Shown here: piece by piece, positions 31,116 through 34,008 of the stretch
Position numbering within the stretch: the first letter of the stretch is position 1
How the letters are laid out: every line of letters begins with the position of its first letter
Virus record (IMG/VR): IMGVR_UViG_3300048925_000678
Location: 1-34,008 of that record
Length of the DNA: 34,008 bases
Direction: 5' to 3' (one strand)
From: a virus
Position numbers and translations under genes: made by a program
The notes under the pieces: model-generated
The model's database searches: none
What the model saw: only the letters and a program-made list of their open reading frames with translations
Told to the model about the DNA's origin: nothing

Positions 31116-31232
31116 ATGGAAAAAGTATATTATATGCTTGTGAAGTCCGGACGGAGGACATTCAAGCAGGTACCCAAGGAACACCAGGAAGCCGTCAGGG
31201 CATTGTTAGCAGCAGACGGGATAACCGTATGA
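31116..31232 (+). CDS. CD1375-like small phage protein
   Basis: The 38-residue peptide MEKVYYMLVKSGRRTF... contains the pattern VY-xxLV-xxGRRT-xxQVPKE-xxxAV-xxLLAADG, typical of small CD1375-like proteins found after tail fibres in clostridial phages. A strong AGGAGG lies 5 bases before the ATG. It is a probable paralogue of the next gene. The function is unknown. Confidence 0.65.
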   Translation: MEKVYYMLVKSGRRTFKQVPKEHQEAVRALLAADGITV

Positions 31233-31294
31233 TAAATAGGCTGTTTCAATCGTTAAGCATTATTAAAGCATTATGGGAAGGTGGTGTAACAATT

Positions 31295-31438
31295 ATGGTA
31301 GACGTTTATGTGGCATTAATTATACATAAGATCAGGACAATAGACCAGGTACCGAAAAACTTAAGACCGGCAGTCTTGGAAGAGCTTAACGCGCTTGGTC
31401 TTGATGGATACGGTGATCCGTTGGAAGCTAAAAAGTAA
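31295..31438 (+). CDS. Second CD1375-like small phage protein
   Basis: The 47-residue protein repeats the pattern of its neighbour (VYVALIIHKIRTIDQVPKNLRPAVLEELNALG). It starts at the ATG behind AAGGTGGTG. An in-frame ATG at 31229 overlaps the previous stop (ATGA) and would give a 69-residue form, but it has a poor ribosome binding site. The function is unknown. Confidence 0.6.
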   Translation: MVDVYVALIIHKIRTIDQVPKNLRPAVLEELNALGLDGYGDPLEAKK

Positions 31439-31456
31439 GATTATATTACCACTAGG

Positions 31457-31487
31457 GGGGCGTGTAAAAGCGCTCCTTATTATTTTT
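31457..31487 (+). terminator. Weak terminator-like hairpin before the lysis genes
   Basis: GGGGCG (31457-31462) pairs with CGCTCC (31471-31476) through one G-U wobble around an 8-base loop, followed by TTATTATTTTT. It may attenuate transcription into the lysis cassette. Confidence 0.5.
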
Positions 31488-31507
31488 AGATTGAGAGGTA
31501 GTGATGT

Positions 31508-31813
31508 ATGACAGTAGAAGTAGCTTTATTAATTTCCGGTCTTTCCATGGTATTTGGTATATATACCGGTATTTTTAATCTTAAAAGAAATCAAAAAACT
31601 GATACCAAACAGGACACGGCTGAACTGACAACCGTGATTGTTAAGCTTGAAAACATCGGTAACGGTATAACGGAAATAAAATCCGAACTGTCCAATGTGA
31701 AAAATGATATTAAAGAGGACAGGGAAAGAATTATCCGGGTGGAGGAGTCCGCTAAGCAGGCTCATAAAAGATTAGATGTCATTGATAACTATAAACGTGT
31801 TATGGACGAGTAG
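31508..31813 (+). CDS. XhlA-like membrane-anchored coiled-coil protein
   Basis: The 101-residue protein has one N-terminal membrane segment (about 3-23: VEVALLISGLSMVFGIYTGIF), then a long charged coiled coil (about 40-95: LENIGNGITEIKSELSNVKNDIKEDRERIIRVEESAKQAHKRLD). This resembles XhlA/hemolysin-type holin partners. It lies immediately before the holin, as in PBSX xhlA-xhlB. RBS GAGAGG. It could help disrupt the membrane at lysis. Confidence 0.75.
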   Translation: MTVEVALLISGLSMVFGIYTGIFNLKRNQKTDTKQDTAELTTVIVKLENIGNGITEIKSELSNVKNDIKEDRERIIRVEESAKQAHKRLDVIDNYKRVMDE

Positions 31814-31835
31814 TCCGGGAAAGAGAGGTAATATT

Positions 31836-32111
31836 ATGGATCTATCATTTTTATCTGGTTACATCAATTTAGTGGTTTTGGGTATTTGTCTTTGTATAGG
31901 TTATGTCATTAAGACAAGCTTAGATTTTATCGATAATAAATACATACCTGTAACAATGCTGGTAATCGGTACGGCTGTTAATGCAGCTATGAATATCGGA
32001 AATATTAATGCAGCTGTGATCCTTGGCGGCATGATTAGTGGTCTGGCAAGCACAGGGCTATATGAAGCAATGCGTAACTTAATAGATAAAGACGGCAAGA
32101 AGGAGGAATAA
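31836..32111 (+). CDS. Phage holin (Hol44/Phage_holin_5_2-like)
   Basis: The 91-residue protein has about three hydrophobic segments (about 9-27, 39-55 and 58-74: VILGGMISGLASTGLYEAMRNLI) and a charged C-terminus (DKDGKKEE), typical of Hol44-type holins. It would form holes for release or activation of the endolysin. The ATG at 31836 follows GAGAGGTAAT. An in-frame ATG at 31776 overlaps the XhlA-like gene and is rejected. The endolysin gene starts 4 bases after its stop. Confidence 0.85.
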   Translation: MDLSFLSGYINLVVLGICLCIGYVIKTSLDFIDNKYIPVTMLVIGTAVNAAMNIGNINAAVILGGMISGLASTGLYEAMRNLIDKDGKKEE

Positions 32112-32115
32112 CACC

Positions 32116-32775
32116 ATGGATGTAACAAAAATATGTAAGGATCTAAACGAACTTAATCCTCTGGTAAGAGTAATGCTGGAGCTCTCTCTTGCCGAAATTC
32201 GGAGTCAAGGGGTTAATCCCTTGGTGGTTGAGACATACCGCCCGCAGGAACGGCAGAATTATCTTTATTGCCATCATAGGACAGTAGCGCAATGCGTAGC
32301 AGCTGGCATAAGCAAACCCTTCGCAGAAAAGTATTGTGATCTAAATGCGATTAAAGAAACATCCACTCTCCATAGCATACATACAGAACACAAAGCAGTT
32401 GATGTGGTGCCTCAACGTCTTGTAAATAAAAAGATGAAAGCTATCTGGAATGTGAAGGATCCACAGACTCAAATAATTATAAATACCATGGTTAAATACG
32501 GGTTTGAAGCGGGGGTTAATTGGTCAACATTCCAGGATAGTCCACACTTCCAGGTAAAGGGTGATTTTAAAGATCTCTTTTTATTTGGTCATGCAACCCC
32601 TTATGTTACAATGGCGATACAGATTGCTCTTAATCGTAAAACAGGCGCTGGATTGACCACAGACGGAGCTTGGGGGGACAAGACAACCGATGCCGTGAAT
32701 AAGTTCCGGCAGGCTAATAAATGGAGCACTAATGGTAAACTTGGAGCCACGGCACTTAAAACATTATTGTCATAG
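32116..32775 (+). CDS. Endolysin: M15-type peptidase with peptidoglycan-binding domain
   Basis: Cell-wall peptidase of 219 residues. The N-terminal domain (about 1-150) is of VanY/L-Ala-D-Glu peptidase type: zinc ligands H89 and D96 in SIHTEHKAVDVV and H144 in DSPHFQ. The C-terminal 55 residues (165-219: MAIQIALNRKTGAG...TTDAVNKFRQANKW...LGATALKTLL) form a PG_binding_1-like domain. There is no signal peptide, so it depends on the holin encoded just upstream. RBS AAGGAGGAAT. A Clostridia-typical insertion (about 53-85) lies between the domains' motifs. Confidence 0.92.
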   Translation: MDVTKICKDLNELNPLVRVMLELSLAEIRSQGVNPLVVETYRPQERQNYLYCHHRTVAQCVAAGISKPFAEKYCDLNAIKETSTLHSIHTEHKAVDVVPQRLVNKKMKAIWNVKDPQTQIIINTMVKYGFEAGVNWSTFQDSPHFQVKGDFKDLFLFGHATPYVTMAIQIALNRKTGAGLTTDGAWGDKTTDAVNKFRQANKWSTNGKLGATALKTLLS

Positions 32776-32806
32776 TAAAATAAATATGGAATTATTCCAA
32801 AATATA

Positions 32807-32835
32807 TTGACTAATTTAATAAAAGTGGATATAAT
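32807..32835 (+). promoter_or_regulatory. Strong constitutive-type promoter after the endolysin
   Basis: TTGACT (32807-32812) and a perfect TATAAT (32830-32835) have 17-base spacing. It is the best-matching promoter in the late half of the window. Only about 45 bases follow its expected start site before a terminator. Confidence 0.75.
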
Positions 32836-32841
32836 TGGGAA

Positions 32842-32887
32842 TGAGGGGAAGGGCCGTTTCTGGTAACTATAGAGATGGTCCTTTTTT
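32842..32887 (+). ncRNA. Candidate very short RNA (about 46 nt)
   Basis: From the promoter at 32807-32835 transcription should begin near 32842 and end in the terminator AAGGGCC (32849-32855) / GGTCCTT (32877-32883) plus six T. No ribosome binding site with an ORF fits in. The product would be nearly all hairpin with a 21-base loop (32856-32876) and a short purine-rich 5' tail (GAGGGG). It could be a small regulatory RNA, or a decoy or terminator-leader of the prophage. Confidence 0.5.
32849..32887 (+). terminator. Late operon terminator
   Basis: A 7-bp stem with one G-U pair is followed by TTTTTT. It would terminate both the late operon and the short RNA described at the same place. Confidence 0.75.
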
Positions 32888-32895
32888 AATAAGAA

Positions 32896-32919
32896 AGCCC
32901 GGACAATTACGTCCGGGCT
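32896..32919. terminator. Bidirectional terminator between converging genes
   Basis: The perfect 9-bp stem AGCCCGGAC/GTCCGGGCT with a 6-base loop (AATTAC) has T-rich sequence on both sides (ATGTTTTTATT on the plus strand, TTCTTATT on the minus strand). It separates the rightward late operon from the leftward secreted-protein gene. Confidence 0.8.
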
Positions 32920-32925
32920 ATGTTT

Positions 32926-34008
32926 TTATTGATTATATTCTTTTACTTCAAAACTTGAAATTTTATCAAATGATACATATTCTTTAATACTTAGGTAAGG
33001 AGCTATATTTGTAGTTTTGTTGATGATATAGTAAGACTTTCCTGTTCCATCAGATTTTTTATCATACCAAGTCAAGAAGGAGTCAAGATCATTTATTGTT
33101 AAATCATAACTCTTAATTCCACCATTAGTCATTGTTAAAATAAGAGTGGCAGTATTACCGGTATGATCTGGAGGTGTAGTCACATCGGGTATTGTAACTG
33201 AAACCACATTAGAATTAGCGCTTTCCTTCCCTGATATTACAGTACTAACTACATAATAATATGTTCCAGGTTGTAGGTTTTTATCGGTGAAATTTATTGC
33301 TGAACTTGTAGCAATAGTAGTATCAAAAGGGCCTTCTGGATTCGGAGAACGCTTTATATTATAGTATTGAGCATTTACTGCAGGAGTCCAAGATAAATTT
33401 GCATTAGAATTAATAGCTGTTGCGGAGAGCGTTGTCGGTGATGGTATAGTTTCCATCATTTCTAATTCACCAATCGCTGTATAAGCATAACCTCCACAAT
33501 TATTAGTTATATTTATTCTATATTTTTTATATAAGTTTGAATTAGAAAATGTAAATTCCTTTTTAACAAGATAATTCCAATCTGTAATATTTGCTTGTGT
33601 ATCTAAAACCACCCATTTAGCTAGAAGTTCATCATATGCTTCAAAAGTCCAATCTTTTGGTAACTGTGATACGTTAGAGCCTGCATCTGGTCTACAAATT
33701 ATCTTATATTTTGTTATACTTTTCGCATCTATAAAATCATATTCTAACCATCCTGCAACACTTCCATTTGCAGTAACCCAGCCATTTAAATTAGTGGAGA
33801 TGTTCTTGTCAAAAGCCTTCCACGCCGGAAAATCACTAGCAAAAACACTACTTGCACTAGCTATCCCGCTTGGTGATGTATTATTTGTCATAGTTGGAAT
33901 TATATTACCGGTATACTGTACTTCTGCAGCAAAGCTCTTTGTATTACTTAATAAAACTGTTGAAATAAAAACTAAACCCAAAATTAATAATCCTTTTAAC
34001 CGTTTCAT
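32926..34008 (-). CDS. Secreted discoidin-like plus fibronectin type III protein
   Basis: The 360-residue protein begins with a signal peptide (MKRLKGLLILGLVFISTVLL...SFAA, about 1-28). A galactose-binding/discoidin-like (F5/8 type C) domain follows at about 30-190: WKAFDKN, GWLEYDF, YKIICRPDAG, YRINITNNCGGYAYTAIGELEM. A fibronectin type III-like domain lies at about 192-275 (LSATAINSNANLSWTPAVNAQYYNIKRS). The C-terminal 80 residues are unrecognised. It should be exported and may bind carbohydrate or cell wall. The ATG is at the window edge, so the ribosome binding site is unseen, but the signal peptide supports this start. As no attR precedes it, it is probably prophage cargo. Confidence 0.75.
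   Translation of the reverse strand: MKRLKGLLILGLVFISTVLLSNTKSFAAEVQYTGNIIPTMTNNTSPSGIASASSVFASDFPAWKAFDKNISTNLNGWVTANGSVAGWLEYDFIDAKSITKYKIICRPDAGSNVSQLPKDWTFEAYDELLAKWVVLDTQANITDWNYLVKKEFTFSNSNLYKKYRINITNNCGGYAYTAIGELEMMETIPSPTTLSATAINSNANLSWTPAVNAQYYNIKRSPNPEGPFDTTIATSSAINFTDKNLQPGTYYYVVSTVISGKESANSNVVSVTIPDVTTPPDHTGNTATLILTMTNGGIKSYDLTINDLDSFLTWYDKKSDGTGKSYYIINKTTNIAPYLSIKEYVSFDKISSFEVKEYNQ

Noticed and set aside
1-34008. CRISPR array
   Set aside because: No regularly spaced direct repeats of suitable length were seen; the repeats found are short and local to att, operators or protein repeats.

Overview
The window is most of a temperate phage genome integrated in a low-GC Gram-positive chromosome. 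The gene families (PBSX/Xkd-type contractile tail, HK97-type head, DUF739 Cro, ORF6N antirepressors, CD1375-like small proteins, Hol44-type holin), AT-rich codons and strong AGGAGG/GGTGAT ribosome binding sites suggest a Clostridia host, probably Lachnospiraceae. The family placement is inferred from sequence memory, with no database search.

Layout. 1-579 is a host membrane protein. At 937-961 (minus) lies only the 3' end of a tRNA-like gene (T arm plus acceptor strand), followed on its own strand by a terminator. This looks like attL, the left prophage end. The leftward lysogeny module (1139-4567) holds a tyrosine integrase, a surface-lipoprotein nuclease, an ImmA-type peptidase and a CI-like repressor. 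A divergent promoter/operator region (about 4592-4724) separates it from the rightward early genes.

The early region (4745-11311) encodes a Cro-like protein, three antirepressor-type genes that share domains, several small unknowns, an excisionase-like HTH protein, a J-domain protein and a GIY-YIG nuclease. The replication module (11324-13797) has a DnaD-like initiator, a G39P-like helicase loader and a DnaB-like helicase. A sigma-like/ArpU-type regulator (14023-14463) precedes a structured leader and the late operon.

The late operon runs in order: HNH nuclease, candidate cos region, small and large terminase, portal, prohead protease, capsid, head-tail connectors, tail sheath, tube, frameshifted assembly chaperone, tape measure, LysM protein, hub, baseplate (XkdR/S/T/U), tail fibre, CD1375-like proteins, XhlA-like protein, holin and endolysin. 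After the endolysin are a promoter and terminator that would make a very short RNA, a bidirectional terminator, and a leftward secreted discoidin/FnIII-like protein at the window edge. No intact tRNA (attR) is visible, so that last gene is probably still inside the prophage.

The genes form a complete temperate myovirus-type programme. ImmA and the antirepressors offer two routes to inactivate the repressor. The ArpU-like protein probably switches on the late operon. The lysogeny-strand nuclease lipoprotein and the terminal secreted protein look like accessory genes that serve the lysogen. A recurrent oddity is translation initiation: many genes start at TTG or GTG, and the portal gene (and perhaps two others) appears to start at a non-canonical ATA, ATC or ATT placed correctly after a GGTGAT-type or AAAGGGG ribosome binding site.
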